A DNA stretch of 33,187 nt, taken from positions 42,975 to 76,161 of the forward strand of contig PMDS01000031.1 of NCBI GenBank assembly GCA_003155655.1. Direction: 5' to 3'. Source of the stretch: Melioribacter sp. (GTDB lineage Bacteria; Bacteroidota; Ignavibacteria; Ignavibacteriales; Melioribacteraceae). Numbering within the stretch: the stretch's first letter is position 1; every line of letters begins with the position of its first letter. Below are positions 15,653 through 24,177 of this stretch, one piece after another. Under the pieces are notes generated by a model. The model saw only the letters and a list, made by a program, of their open reading frames with translations, was not told the DNA's origin and made no database searches. The position numbers were made by a program, and so were the translations under genes.

Positions 15653-16714
15653 TTGGCAGAATTACTTGAGAAAAAATTCTGGGGCAATACAGTTGAAGAA
15701 TATTTTCTTGCAGCAAGTATTCTTATTGTTGCAATAGTTATAATATTTTTGATAAAAACAATTGTCCTAAGAAGATTTAGAAAAAAATGCAAAAATCAGC
15801 AGCAGCGGGTTTCTTTGGAATTTATTGTTAGAAATGTTAATAGATTTATTATTCCCGCGCTTTGTTTAGGTTCAATTTATATGGCGTTGGAATTCCTAAG
15901 CTTTGGTCCAAAAGCTGATAAAATAATAAATGTTATTTATGTAATAATTGCATCGTGGTTTGCCCTTAGGTTTATTATTACCGCAATTGATATTTCCCTG
16001 AACAACTATTTTCAGAAATTTAAAGGAAAAGAAGACAGCAAAAAGGTTAAACCGCTTATTAGTTTCATTAATTTCTTTGTTTGGATTACCGGATTATTAT
16101 TTCTTTTAGATAATCTTGGTTTTCAAATTTCTACTATTGTAGCAGGACTGGGGATTACCGGAATTGCTGTAGCGTTAGCAGCCCAGGCTTTATTGGGTGA
16201 TCTATTCAGCTACTTTGTAATCTTTTTTGACCGCCCTTTTGAAATAGGTGACTTCATAGTTTTTGACGGCTTCTCAGGCTCAATAGAAAAAATTGGAATC
16301 AAAACTACAAAATTAAGATCCCTTTCAGGCGAGCAGCTCATTGTTGCTAATTCAAAATTGACAAATACACTTTTGCGCAATTATAAAAGAATGGAAAAAA
16401 GAAGGATAGTTTTTAATATTAACGTGACTTACAAAACAACTACTGAACAATTAAAACTTATACCACAATTAGTAAAAGGTATAATAAAGAGTTTTGAATT
16501 AACAGAATTCGACCGTGGAAACTTTCAGCAATTTGGAGATTCAAGTCTGGTATTTGAGTTCGTTTATTTCATTCTTTCTTCCGATTACAATTTGTACATG
16601 GATACTCAGGAAAAAATTAATCTTGGTGTTTATGAGCAGTTCCAAAAATCAGGAATTGAGTTTGCATTTCCTTCCAGGTCAATTTTTATTAATGAAGTAG
16701 AAAAACAAAAATGA
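15653..16714 (+). CDS. mscS: Small-conductance mechanosensitive channel (MscS family)
   Basis: A 353-residue protein with about five membrane helices in the first 190 residues and the MscS beta and C-terminal domains after. The pore helix reads STIVAGLGITGIAVALAAQALLGDLFSYFVIFFDRPFEIGDFI (around 16131-16259), with the Gly/Ala packing and the A-x-Q-x-x-L-x-D turn of the family. The soluble part follows (GSIEKIGIKTTKLRS, NSKLTNTLLRNYKR) and ends with IEFAFPSRSIFI, the usual closing motif. It releases solutes under hypo-osmotic stress. I use the TTG at 15653 with GGAG upstream. Its stop overlaps the start of the Rrf2 gene (ATGA), so the two are translated together. Confidence 0.9.
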   Translation: MAELLEKKFWGNTVEEYFLAASILIVAIVIIFLIKTIVLRRFRKKCKNQQQRVSLEFIVRNVNRFIIPALCLGSIYMALEFLSFGPKADKIINVIYVIIASWFALRFIITAIDISLNNYFQKFKGKEDSKKVKPLISFINFFVWITGLLFLLDNLGFQISTIVAGLGITGIAVALAAQALLGDLFSYFVIFFDRPFEIGDFIVFDGFSGSIEKIGIKTTKLRSLSGEQLIVANSKLTNTLLRNYKRMEKRRIVFNINVTYKTTTEQLKLIPQLVKGIIKSFELTEFDRGNFQQFGDSSLVFEFVYFILSSDYNLYMDTQEKINLGVYEQFQKSGIEFAFPSRSIFINEVEKQK

Positions 16715-17139
16715 CAGTTTTCTTTTCAAAGACATGTGAATTAGGACTTCAGGCGGTTTTATTCTTATCAACCAAGGGGAAAAGAATTTATAATGCTATT
16801 GATGTCTCGAAGGAGCTGAAGGTACCGAAGGAATATGTATCTAAAGTATTGCAGATATTAACAAACAGCGGCATTGTCGGCTCAAAGAAAGGTAAGAATG
16901 GCGGGTTTTTTCTTGCAAAGGAACCAGCTCAAATCAAATTGATTGATATTGTAGAAGCCATAGACGGGCTTGGTGTTTTCAAATCATGTGTCCTCGGATT
17001 TCCCGGATGTTCCGTTGAAGCTCCTTGCCCTGTGCACGATAAATGGGGAAAACTAAGAGATGAAGCTTTTCAAATGCTTAGTGCCGAAACGCTTGAACAT
17101 CTTAAAGAGAAAAGCAGCAGCAAAATTGCTTCCTTATAA
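16711..17139 (+). CDS. Rrf2-family transcriptional regulator with three cysteines
   Basis: A 142-residue winged-helix regulator: residues 1-65 form the DNA-binding domain (KTCELGLQAVLFLS, then LKVPKEYVSKVLQIL as recognition region and GSKKGKNGGFFLA as wing), followed by the long dimer helix. Cysteines 93, 100 and 106 (CVLGFPGC...CPVH) match the cluster ligands of IscR/NsrR/RsrR, with spacing x6-x5 against the usual x5-x5, so it likely holds an iron-sulfur cluster and senses nitric oxide, oxygen or redox state. It overlaps the mscS gene by four bases, and its stop overlaps the convergent methyltransferase gene by six. Its targets are unknown; autoregulation through mscS is possible. Confidence 0.88.
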   Translation: MTVFFSKTCELGLQAVLFLSTKGKRIYNAIDVSKELKVPKEYVSKVLQILTNSGIVGSKKGKNGGFFLAKEPAQIKLIDIVEAIDGLGVFKSCVLGFPGCSVEAPCPVHDKWGKLRDEAFQMLSAETLEHLKEKSSSKIASL

Positions 17140-17898
17140 TTTTACCGCTTCAATAAACATATCTTTTGAATCAGTAGAACTAAATTTTTCCCCGGCAAAA
17201 TTTTTTACGAATATTAATTTACTAAAACCGGCTTCTTTTAAATAGTAAGAGATTTCCGATTTTGTATGCGGATAGTGTATTGTCGAAACCAGGTTGAAAT
17301 TTCTAGAGGAATCTGTGTTGAATGAGAGGATGTTGAAAGCCAAATTTGTTTTATAAAAATCATAAAACCTGATTATAATCTTACCGTCTCTGCTGGCAAT
17401 GTTATTGATTCTTTTATTTTCCTTTATGATCGAGCGGTAGTTTAGAATGTGAAGAAGTATTTTTCCGTCCGGCAAAAGCACGGAATACATTTTTTTAATC
17501 GCTTTCTTCAGAGTCGGTATATCAAAATGCGCAATTGTGTTCCCGACGGAAACGACATTATTAAATTTTTCTTTAAAGCTTTTTGGTATTGATTCTAAAG
17601 AATACAGCTCTGTTGTTAAATTAACCTTATATTTTTCTGCGTTTCGCTTAGTCTCTTCAATCATTTTTGGCGAAACATCGAATGACGTAACAACGTGTCC
17701 ATTCAAGGCAAGAGCAATGGAATCCAGCCCTATTCCGCATCCTAAATCTGCTATATTACCTTTTACGGGAAATAAATTTTTATAAGCATTAATTCTCAAA
17801 TCAAGGTTTTTTCCGAAGTCTACCATCTTTTCATAAAAATCCGAAACTTCATCATAAAAATATTTTGCAGAGGAAATGGTGTTTTTTTGTTTTTTCAT
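17134..17898 (-). CDS. Class I SAM-dependent methyltransferase
   Basis: A 254-residue cytoplasmic protein with the Rossmann-type methyltransferase fold. Motif I is GNIADLGCGIGLDSIALAL, binding S-adenosylmethionine; DVSPKMIEETKRNA is the acidic loop after strand 2; VVSVGNTIAHF corresponds to motif IV; LLPDGKILLHIL precedes the variable substrate part. The N-terminal YDEVSDFYEKM is common in small-molecule (ubiquinone/glycine/sarcosine-like) methyltransferases. The substrate cannot be told. The gene is convergent with the Rrf2 gene and overlaps its last bases. It is 136 bases downstream of the DUF6599 gene on the same strand, separated by a possible coding remnant. Confidence 0.85.
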   Translation of the reverse strand: MKKQKNTISSAKYFYDEVSDFYEKMVDFGKNLDLRINAYKNLFPVKGNIADLGCGIGLDSIALALNGHVVTSFDVSPKMIEETKRNAEKYKVNLTTELYSLESIPKSFKEKFNNVVSVGNTIAHFDIPTLKKAIKKMYSVLLPDGKILLHILNYRSIIKENKRINNIASRDGKIIIRFYDFYKTNLAFNILSFNTDSSRNFNLVSTIHYPHTKSEISYYLKEAGFSKLIFVKNFAGEKFSSTDSKDMFIEAVKL

Positions 17899-17930
17899 AC
17901 ATCACCGGAGAGGAAATTATAAAAAACGTC

Positions 17931-18023
17931 TCAATTAATTTTTGTTGTTTGTAAAATAATTCCTTGCTGATCTATCACAACAACGTTCACCGGTATATTG
18001 GTTCCGGAAATATTTACAGCTTC
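17931..18023 (-). pseudogene. Possible coding remnant, beta-rich tail
   Basis: Between the DUF6599 stop and the methyltransferase start, one minus-strand frame reads EAVNISGTNIPVNVVVID followed by QQGIILQTTKIN and a stop. It is 30 residues with alternating hydrophobic strands, like the end of a secreted beta-sandwich protein. It has no start codon with a ribosome site and a stop lies just upstream. It may be the tail of a deleted gene, or chance. Confidence 0.25.
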
Positions 18024-18034
18024 CCGTTAATATT

Positions 18035-18868
18035 TTAATTTAGGGACTCAATAAATTTTTTGCTCTCTGCTTCTTTCATATTAGTTTCTATAAAAATTAA
18101 TTCTGTGGAAGAAAGTATTTTTATTAATTTCTTCTTCTGCTCACTTATTAATTTTTCTTGAAATTTAACTGAATCATTTTTATCTGAGAAATTAACTTGT
18201 GCAACATTTATGTAACCGTTAGAGTTTTCAAACGGAATAATATATAATTCATAATTTGAAAAGCCGTCAAACAGGTCTATCCATCCGGGAAAACCGTTTT
18301 GCATTCCAAGATTTCCTGTTATCAGTTTTGTTTGATTCTGATAGCTGCTTAAAATTTTATTTTGAAATATCTTCGGCAAAGAAAAAGGAATTTCCCCGGT
18401 TTTTGACAATATTTTGGAGAATAATTGTAACATTACTCTATTTGATTCTTGATCTCCCTTGTCCTTAGATATGGAAATATAAAATTTTCCTACCGCAGCT
18501 TGAATTTGGTACTGACTGATACAAATGAATTTTGTTAACGTGTCATCTTTTAAGCATTTAAATCGTGATACTGAAAAAATACCAAATGCAGATTCAGCAG
18601 AGTTCATTTTATAAATCTCAACCCGAAATCTTATATCATTCAATTCAACATCCTGGAATAAGAGCGAGTTAAACCCGTACTCAAGATAAATATCCGCTCC
18701 GCCGTCAATCAGTCCCCATAATGAATTGCCGTCGAACAAAGTTGTACGCCCGATTATTAATCCATCGAGATCACTCGATTTCAGTTCGGGAAAACCTTTT
18801 TCATCTTGAGCCGCAAGAATCGATAATAGTATTATAGAAAAGAAGAAAATATATTTAAAAACCCTCAT
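18035..18868 (-). CDS. DUF6599 family secreted protein
   Basis: A 277-residue protein with a signal peptide (MRVFKYIFFFSIILL... ending LAA-QDEK). The mature part has the DUF6599 hallmark: LWGLIDGGADIYLEYGF (in the family usually LW..ING.A..Y..YGF), then FRVEIYKMNSAESAFGIFS and later ISISKDKGDQES. The family is widespread in Bacteroidota, Acidobacteria and Planctomycetes, is extracytoplasmic and has no known activity. I start at ATG 18868; a TTG at 18892 in the same frame would overlap the upstream DUF362 gene by 11 bases and add eight residues. The two genes are adjacent in the same direction and look like one operon. Confidence 0.75.
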   Translation of the reverse strand: MRVFKYIFFFSIILLSILAAQDEKGFPELKSSDLDGLIIGRTTLFDGNSLWGLIDGGADIYLEYGFNSLLFQDVELNDIRFRVEIYKMNSAESAFGIFSVSRFKCLKDDTLTKFICISQYQIQAAVGKFYISISKDKGDQESNRVMLQLFSKILSKTGEIPFSLPKIFQNKILSSYQNQTKLITGNLGMQNGFPGWIDLFDGFSNYELYIIPFENSNGYINVAQVNFSDKNDSVKFQEKLISEQKKKLIKILSSTELIFIETNMKEAESKKFIESLN

Positions 18869-18881
18869 AAAGACTTTTTTC

Positions 18882-20033
18882 TCACAACTCAATTTTCTGT
18901 AATTGTATTTTAGTTAAGTCTGCAACTCCAAGATGCAGATTTTCTGCAAGATCCATAAAATTTCTGTAGCGTGGTACGTCTTCCTTCTGAAGTTTTTCTT
19001 CTATCCTTTTTTTAAGAACAATTTCATAACCGATTCTATCAACAGCAACAGGGTCGGTTCCCACAAGAATGGTTTTGTAATTGGTAAAAAACTGCGGGTT
19101 TGCTGCGGGTCCTCCGTTGAAACAACCTTTAAGACCATCCACAATATTAAGAACAACCTTATCTCTCAAAGGCGGGAATGCACAAACTTCTGCGCAGGTC
19201 TCCATCCAAAGCTGCTTATGAAGTCTGCCCGTGTTTGAGATTGCGCCGAATGCCAGGTTCTTCATGCATAGCGTTATTGAAGAGCCGGCATTCTTCAAAA
19301 CAGGTACATTTATAATCTTATCAACCATTTGCGTAACAATTTTAGAAAAGTAAGAATACTTACCGTCATTGATCATATAAGGAATTGTTTCGGTATCATA
19401 TTTTTCTTCGCAGTCAGCCCAATAGTACCAGTCTTTATCAATTCTCTGTTCGCTGTAAAGTTTTCCATTGGCGTCATACATCGAGCCTTTTTCGTCGGGG
19501 TATTCGGTGCCGATAATTTGAATTCCTAGAAAATTTTCTTTTGTAAAACCGGCATCCTTTAAATCTTTTTCTCTCCTATCCCAGATTAAAATATTGCTTC
19601 CGGGTATTCCGGCTTCTTCTAGTTGTTTAATAATTGCTTGCGTCACTTCAATGCTTGTTGTAAGTGTCGGACCACCAATGGGGTTTACTTTCAAACCAAT
19701 TCTATCTTTTTCATTGACAAACATTTTCCATGCATCTTTTAAAGAAGATTTACCTGTAAGCGAGAGCATTCCTTTGGCAACCATATCGTATGCGGCTGTA
19801 TAAATTATTTTGTTTTCAACAACGCTGTTGTTGTTTGATACCTGGATAACCTTTCCAGGAAATTTACCGGGCATTGAATTTTCTGTCCGCGGATATTTCT
19901 CCGCGTCTTTAATATTAGTAGCAGGCTTTGGATTTGTCTGCTGGCAGAAACTGTTTAACGGCAACAGTAAAATTAAAAAGCCAAAATTCAACAAGGTTGT
20001 CCTATTAATAAAACTTTTAGAATATGCTTTCAT
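18882..20033 (-). CDS. DUF362 domain-containing secreted protein
   Basis: A 383-residue protein with AAGGGAG seven bases from its start codon and a hydrophobic export signal (residues 10-28, ending SFC-QQTN). The DUF362 domain is clear: DRIGLKVNPIGGP, VTQAIIKQLEEAGIPGSNILIWDRREKDLKDAGF, KIINVPVLKNAGSSITLCMKNLAFGAISNTGRLHK (around 19210-19320), and TILVGTDPVAVDRIGYEIV. Some family members carry iron-sulfur clusters, but no ferredoxin CxxCxxC motif is present here. An in-frame start at 20081 would add 16 residues but lacks a ribosome site. It precedes the DUF6599 gene by 13 bases. Function unknown; DUF362 may handle a substrate for a redox or polymer pathway. Confidence 0.8.
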   Translation of the reverse strand: MKAYSKSFINRTTLLNFGFLILLLPLNSFCQQTNPKPATNIKDAEKYPRTENSMPGKFPGKVIQVSNNNSVVENKIIYTAAYDMVAKGMLSLTGKSSLKDAWKMFVNEKDRIGLKVNPIGGPTLTTSIEVTQAIIKQLEEAGIPGSNILIWDRREKDLKDAGFTKENFLGIQIIGTEYPDEKGSMYDANGKLYSEQRIDKDWYYWADCEEKYDTETIPYMINDGKYSYFSKIVTQMVDKIINVPVLKNAGSSITLCMKNLAFGAISNTGRLHKQLWMETCAEVCAFPPLRDKVVLNIVDGLKGCFNGGPAANPQFFTNYKTILVGTDPVAVDRIGYEIVLKKRIEEKLQKEDVPRYRNFMDLAENLHLGVADLTKIQLQKIEL

Positions 20034-20164
20034 TTTAACTCCCTTGAGATGAAAAGATATTTGAGAATGAAAATTATACATATGTTAGACGAAATTCAGT
20101 ACAATTAAGTGGCACTAAAAAAGACGTTCAGTGAAATGGGTCTATCATTACTGTTAAGGAATAG

Positions 20165-21187
20165 TTATTGATCCTGAGGGACAGCATTTGATATTAAAGG
20201 ACAATTGCAAAATTCTAATTGCATTGAATCTCGTTTGATTTTTCCATTTCCATTCAAGACAAAATCAAAATGTTTTAGAACTTTTTTCTTATCTATAAAT
20301 TCGATTTGGGTATGATCAATTGCGCGGTTATTTTTTGGAAGTAAGTAATATTTTGACAAACCTTCCCAGTCAACATCCCTAAGGGAAATAATATCTTTTA
20401 AGAAAAAACTAACACAATATTCTCCAAGTTTTGAATTGGATTGTTCATTTTTAAGTTTTTCGTTAGCAATTGTGACATATTTATTATCCAATTCAAATCC
20501 TATGAATTTTCGGCCAAGTCTTTTTGCTGCAATAGCCGTTGTACCAGTACCCATAAAAGGATCGAGGACAATATCTGATTCATCTGTGCCCATTAAAATT
20601 ATTCTCTCTAAAAGATGAATAGGTAATTGACAAGGATGTTCGTCTCTATATTTATTATGCTTTATTCTGTGAATATCTGTCCATACATCAGAAAGTAAAG
20701 GACCAAAAGGATGCAAACTTTGTTTTTTACCTCCATAATCTTTTAATAAATAGCCGCATTTTCGACATCGTTTGTGGGGATATCTTAACTCAAAAAATTT
20801 TGTCTGTTTAATATCTTTAACATAATAAAGAATACCATAATGAGAAGGCTGCAAAGATTTACCCATAGGGGCAGTTGGGGCATCCCAGGAAATCCAATGT
20901 CTAAAAGTCGCATATTTATTTAGGATGGATGAATAGTAAGTTAACCATTTAGGTATATTATGTATGAAAATAGAGCCTGTAGGTTTTGTTACCCTAACCA
21001 TTTCTTTTATCCATAACTCACACCATATCAAGTATTCCCCAAATTCCAAGGAGTCTTTATAGCCATTGTATTTTTTCTTTAAATTAAATGGAGGATCTGC
21101 AAAAGTAACATCGATTGAATTGTCTGGTATTTCTTTAAATAATTCTAACGAATCTCCATTGATTATTTTATTTATAATTTTCTTCAT
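20165..21187 (-). CDS. Type II DNA methyltransferase, beta class, probably N6-adenine
   Basis: A 340-residue methyltransferase. The catalytic motif IV comes first (DPPFN, residues 31-35) and the SAM-binding motif I is near the middle (DPFMGTGTT, 209-217) after EHPCQLP, the usual motif X region. This IV-TRD-I order defines the beta class, and DPPF/DPPY is the mark of amino-adenine enzymes. The target-recognition part between them holds RCRKCGY (140-146), half of a possible zinc knuckle. It is the last gene of the leftward restriction-modification unit, two bases after the nuclease gene. The terminal 110 residues are unusual for the family and may help recognise DNA. Confidence 0.88.
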   Translation of the reverse strand: MKKIINKIINGDSLELFKEIPDNSIDVTFADPPFNLKKKYNGYKDSLEFGEYLIWCELWIKEMVRVTKPTGSIFIHNIPKWLTYYSSILNKYATFRHWISWDAPTAPMGKSLQPSHYGILYYVKDIKQTKFFELRYPHKRCRKCGYLLKDYGGKKQSLHPFGPLLSDVWTDIHRIKHNKYRDEHPCQLPIHLLERIILMGTDESDIVLDPFMGTGTTAIAAKRLGRKFIGFELDNKYVTIANEKLKNEQSNSKLGEYCVSFFLKDIISLRDVDWEGLSKYYLLPKNNRAIDHTQIEFIDKKKVLKHFDFVLNGNGKIKRDSMQLEFCNCPLISNAVPQDQ

Positions 21188-21189
21188 AA

Positions 21190-22167
21190 TTATTTTAGTG
21201 TGTTCTTTAATAATTCTTTAAATCTGACTAATTCATCTTCGTGAAAAGTAAAAACGTCTTCATAAGCCGAAACCATTCTTTTCAAATCGCCTTTTCTTAC
21301 GTACCACCCAATACCGTCTACAAAACCAATGAATTTTGCTTTTGGATAATGTTGCTTGATTAGTACATCTATTGATATTTCAGTTTTTGATTTATCACCC
21401 TGACCGGATGATGTAGTGACCAAATAAGAACTTTCAATGATAATAAAAGGATTTTTCTTATTAGGAATTATAAAATCCATTGTCCTTTTGGAGGCAGGCG
21501 CATTTGTAATTAATTCGGAAAGATCACCTGTTTCAAAAGTTACTTTTAGTTCCTCTAAAATATTTTCAATTACTGTTTCAGGATTATTTTCCTTTTGACC
21601 TGAATAAGAACCTTTTTCTTTGTATCTGATTAACGTATCGATTAAATCGGGAATTTGATATTGTAATTTTGAAATACTTAACTTTTTTAGCTCAAACAAG
21701 GGTAAAGTTTTAGCGAGGAATGGTATTGTTGCACCTTCAAAAAAAAGATTTACAATTCCTTGTCTGAAGGATTCATTGGTTTTTATCATTGCAAGAATTT
21801 TCGAATCTGACCATTCAACTATTCCATCTTCAGATATTTTTTCACTCTTGAACCATTTTTCCTTTATAAGAATTTTATTAAGTTCAGCATCATCAACGAC
21901 TCTAATTAAAGTAGTAATTCTCTTTAAATTCTCATTTGAAAAGCCAGTTAAAGCTAGTAAAGCACGCAATCCATTTTCTTTCTCAAATATTAATTTTTCA
22001 AATAATTCTTTTTTTAATCCATTAAGTTCAATATCGTTCTTTAAATTTAACAGTAGCTCTTTAATTGAATTTACATAGCCCTCATAACTTTCTTCAAATT
22101 TCTTATTATAAAAATAGAATGTGTTTTTATCGATAACTTTTTTAAATTTTTCATCAGTTGATTTCAT
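21190..22167 (-). CDS. Type II restriction endonuclease, PD-(D/E)XK-like
   Basis: A 325-residue protein between two DNA methyltransferase genes. The likely active site is D231 in KRTMDFIIP and E245 in FIIIESSY; a lysine of the usual ExK triad is missing, and SGQGDKSKTEI just after may supply it, as in DpnII/MboI-like enzymes where the lysine comes from a nearby G-S-K loop. The end reads GFVDGIGWYVRKGDLKRM, typical of these nucleases. The first 180 residues are helical and may bind the target. I start at ATG 22167 with AAGGGG nine bases away and a 10-base gap after the upstream stop; an in-frame ATG at 22212 would overlap that gene. The recognition site cannot be read from the sequence. Confidence 0.75.
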   Translation of the reverse strand: MKSTDEKFKKVIDKNTFYFYNKKFEESYEGYVNSIKELLLNLKNDIELNGLKKELFEKLIFEKENGLRALLALTGFSNENLKRITTLIRVVDDAELNKILIKEKWFKSEKISEDGIVEWSDSKILAMIKTNESFRQGIVNLFFEGATIPFLAKTLPLFELKKLSISKLQYQIPDLIDTLIRYKEKGSYSGQKENNPETVIENILEELKVTFETGDLSELITNAPASKRTMDFIIPNKKNPFIIIESSYLVTTSSGQGDKSKTEISIDVLIKQHYPKAKFIGFVDGIGWYVRKGDLKRMVSAYEDVFTFHEDELVRFKELLKNTLK

Positions 22168-22177
22168 TAAAAACCCC

Positions 22178-23422
22178 TTAAACCATTTTATTAAAAAAGA
22201 GAACATATTCATCTTTCATTACATTTCGTAGACCTTTTATAGGCTTAATAATACTTTTAACCAGTTTTAAATTAGCTTTCTCACAAAAATATATTATTTT
22301 ATCTTCCAGGCGAATACCACCAGTCTGATTTGTATTTGAGCCAATAATTATTACAGCATATTTATTTGGCTTGAGAACTCTTGCGATTTCAGTACAAACG
22401 GTTTTCATATCTTCAAAATAATTATTAAGCCTTTCTATTTTATTCTTTCCTCTTAGACCAATCATTTTTTCTTTTAGTTTTTCTGTGTCTAATCCTAAGT
22501 ATTCAAGTTGATCTTTATCGTTGCTTGCATAATCAATTGCAAACGAATAAGGAGGTGAAGTTATTATTCCATCAAAGCAATTATCCTCATAATGTAAGCT
22601 AATCGCTGTTGATTCTTTAGAAACAATTACTTCCCCTATATTTTTTTTATCATAAAAAGGATTTTCTAAATAATTCAAAACAGTGTAAATATAACGTTCT
22701 AGAACTTTATTAAACAACTCTTTATGAGAGGAACTTTTAGTTCTGTTGAAGTAACCCATTGAATCAAGGAAAGCAAGCAAAGTAAGATAATAATTTGGCT
22801 CATTTTCAAACAACTGGCTATTCTTTTTAGAATCATACTTTTTCTTAGTCGAAAAGAAGCTGAATAACTTATCTTTTTTAGTTATTAGTTTTTGTAGTTC
22901 CTCATTTTTTGATTTAAGGGATTCATATTTAGTTTTGGTCATTAGCCTACAAAATGGACTAATGTCAACTGCAACAGAATTGATCCCAAGTAGGGAAGCT
23001 TCGATATTGGTTGTTCCACTTCCACACATTGGGTCGAGAACTAAATTACCATTTTTTATACCGATAATGTTTAAAATACTTTTTATTAATTGCGGGTGAA
23101 ATTTACCGCGATAAGGAAAAAGTGAATGCGTTGCATAACCAGTTGAAAATAGTCCATTTTCAAAATAATTCTTTGTTCTGGTGGATCTAGATAATATTTC
23201 AAACGATTGTTTAAAAGTATTTGCTTTGAAATGAGATGTTAATTTTGAGTTAACTGACTTAATATATGCTGTTTTTTTTAACAACTCCTCTTTTTGTAAA
23301 GAATGGTATTCTAAAAATGCAAGCTCTAATTCAAATAATTCGGTGACCGATGGCAATAATTGGATTTCCTCACCGAATAATTTTTTTATAAAATTATTTG
23401 AAAATATATTTATTTCATTCAT
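22178..23422 (-). CDS. Type II DNA methyltransferase, probably N4-cytosine
   Basis: A 414-residue methyltransferase with motif I first (LDPMCGSGTTN, 129-139) and motif IV second (TSPPY, 288-292). The SPPY tetrapeptide is the mark of amino-cytosine (N4) enzymes, in contrast with the DPPF of the partner. About 150 residues separate the motifs, with a lysine-rich stretch (170-200) that could be the target-recognition domain. Before motif I, FPYRGKFHPQLIK is the substrate-side motif found in this subgroup. It is the first gene of the leftward unit, so the DNA is protected before the nuclease is made. A 7-bp inverted repeat lies about 45 bases upstream of its start. Confidence 0.85.
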   Translation of the reverse strand: MNEINIFSNNFIKKLFGEEIQLLPSVTELFELELAFLEYHSLQKEELLKKTAYIKSVNSKLTSHFKANTFKQSFEILSRSTRTKNYFENGLFSTGYATHSLFPYRGKFHPQLIKSILNIIGIKNGNLVLDPMCGSGTTNIEASLLGINSVAVDISPFCRLMTKTKYESLKSKNEELQKLITKKDKLFSFFSTKKKYDSKKNSQLFENEPNYYLTLLAFLDSMGYFNRTKSSSHKELFNKVLERYIYTVLNYLENPFYDKKNIGEVIVSKESTAISLHYEDNCFDGIITSPPYSFAIDYASNDKDQLEYLGLDTEKLKEKMIGLRGKNKIERLNNYFEDMKTVCTEIARVLKPNKYAVIIIGSNTNQTGGIRLEDKIIYFCEKANLKLVKSIIKPIKGLRNVMKDEYVLFFNKMV

Positions 23423-23662
23423 GTCATAAATATATCAAAGTATGACTCAGTATTCAGTAATAAAATAATTAATCTTAAATTAATTTGTAGAAATAAACTT
23501 ACTATCTTTTTGCTTGTTTAGGCGCTTCAAAAGGGTTTTTTTATCAGTATAAACTACATTTTTTTATTGCCTCATTAAATATTTCTCTCTAAGTTGTTTG
23601 TATTGCTGCGCGTTATTACCAATAAATTTAATTGTTTTTCATTTTATTGAGGGGAAGTACAG

Positions 23663-24154
23663 GTGGAAGAAAAAAAATTAGTTTGCCCAAATTGCGAATG
23701 TGAAATAAAAGAGGACGATGATTTCTGTCCTGACTGCGGAACACTCTTTGCGGAAGATGTAAAATGTGCTGCTCACGAAGATAAAAACGCGGAAGGAGTT
23801 TGTGTAATTTGCTGTGAACCGTTTTGTAAAGAATGCGGCAGTTTTATTGACGATGTCTTTTTCTGCGAGGAGGATAGTGATTACAAGTTTTCCGAAGGAA
23901 GAGTGAATCTTTTTGAATCGAATGACCCTGAACAAATGGATGTTGTAAAAAATATTCTGGAAGAAAAAGGTTTGCACCCATATATTCTTTCGCAAACAAG
24001 AGGGAATAAATCTTTTGTCCTTGGCGCTGATCCCACTGCAATGTTAATGCCTGGAAAATACGCAAACGATCTATCTTACTTATATTTAATGATACCTTTT
24101 CAAGAAGTGATTAAAGCGGAAGAAGTACTTCAGGAATTAAAGCTGATAGAATAG
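23663..24154 (+). CDS. Zinc-ribbon / B-box / DUF2007-like protein
   Basis: A 163-residue protein with three parts. Residues 8-26 form a zinc ribbon (CPNCECEI...FCPDCG). Residues 35-68 hold a B-box-like zinc site (CAAHEDKNAEGVCVICCEPFCKECG...FFC). Residues 80-163 resemble DUF2007, a putative signal-transducing domain: VNLFESNDPEQMDVVKNIL, EEKGLHPYIL and the closing EVIKAEEVLQELKLIE. No membrane segment is seen. The GTG start at 23663 is set by GAGGGGAAG upstream. The 3' end is duplicated at 24239-24347. It probably acts as a cytoplasmic protein-protein adaptor; its partner is unknown. It is divergent from the restriction-modification unit. Confidence 0.8.
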   Translation: MEEKKLVCPNCECEIKEDDDFCPDCGTLFAEDVKCAAHEDKNAEGVCVICCEPFCKECGSFIDDVFFCEEDSDYKFSEGRVNLFESNDPEQMDVVKNILEEKGLHPYILSQTRGNKSFVLGADPTAMLMPGKYANDLSYLYLMIPFQEVIKAEEVLQELKLIE

Positions 24155-24170
24155 AAGTTGTTGGTGAAAT
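24062..24170 (+). repeat. Original copy of a duplicated gene 3' end
   Basis: This 109-bp stretch, the last 31 codons of the zinc-ribbon gene plus 16 bases after its stop, recurs at 24239-24347. The offset of 177 bases is a multiple of three, so both copies are in the same frame. Confidence 0.9.
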
Positions 24171-24177
24171 TTCACGG

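Noticed and set aside
23467-23485. 7-bp inverted repeat AATTAAT/ATTAATT upstream of the restriction-modification unit
   Set aside because: Could be a regulator site, but such AT-only repeats are expected by chance in this DNA and no C-protein gene is present.
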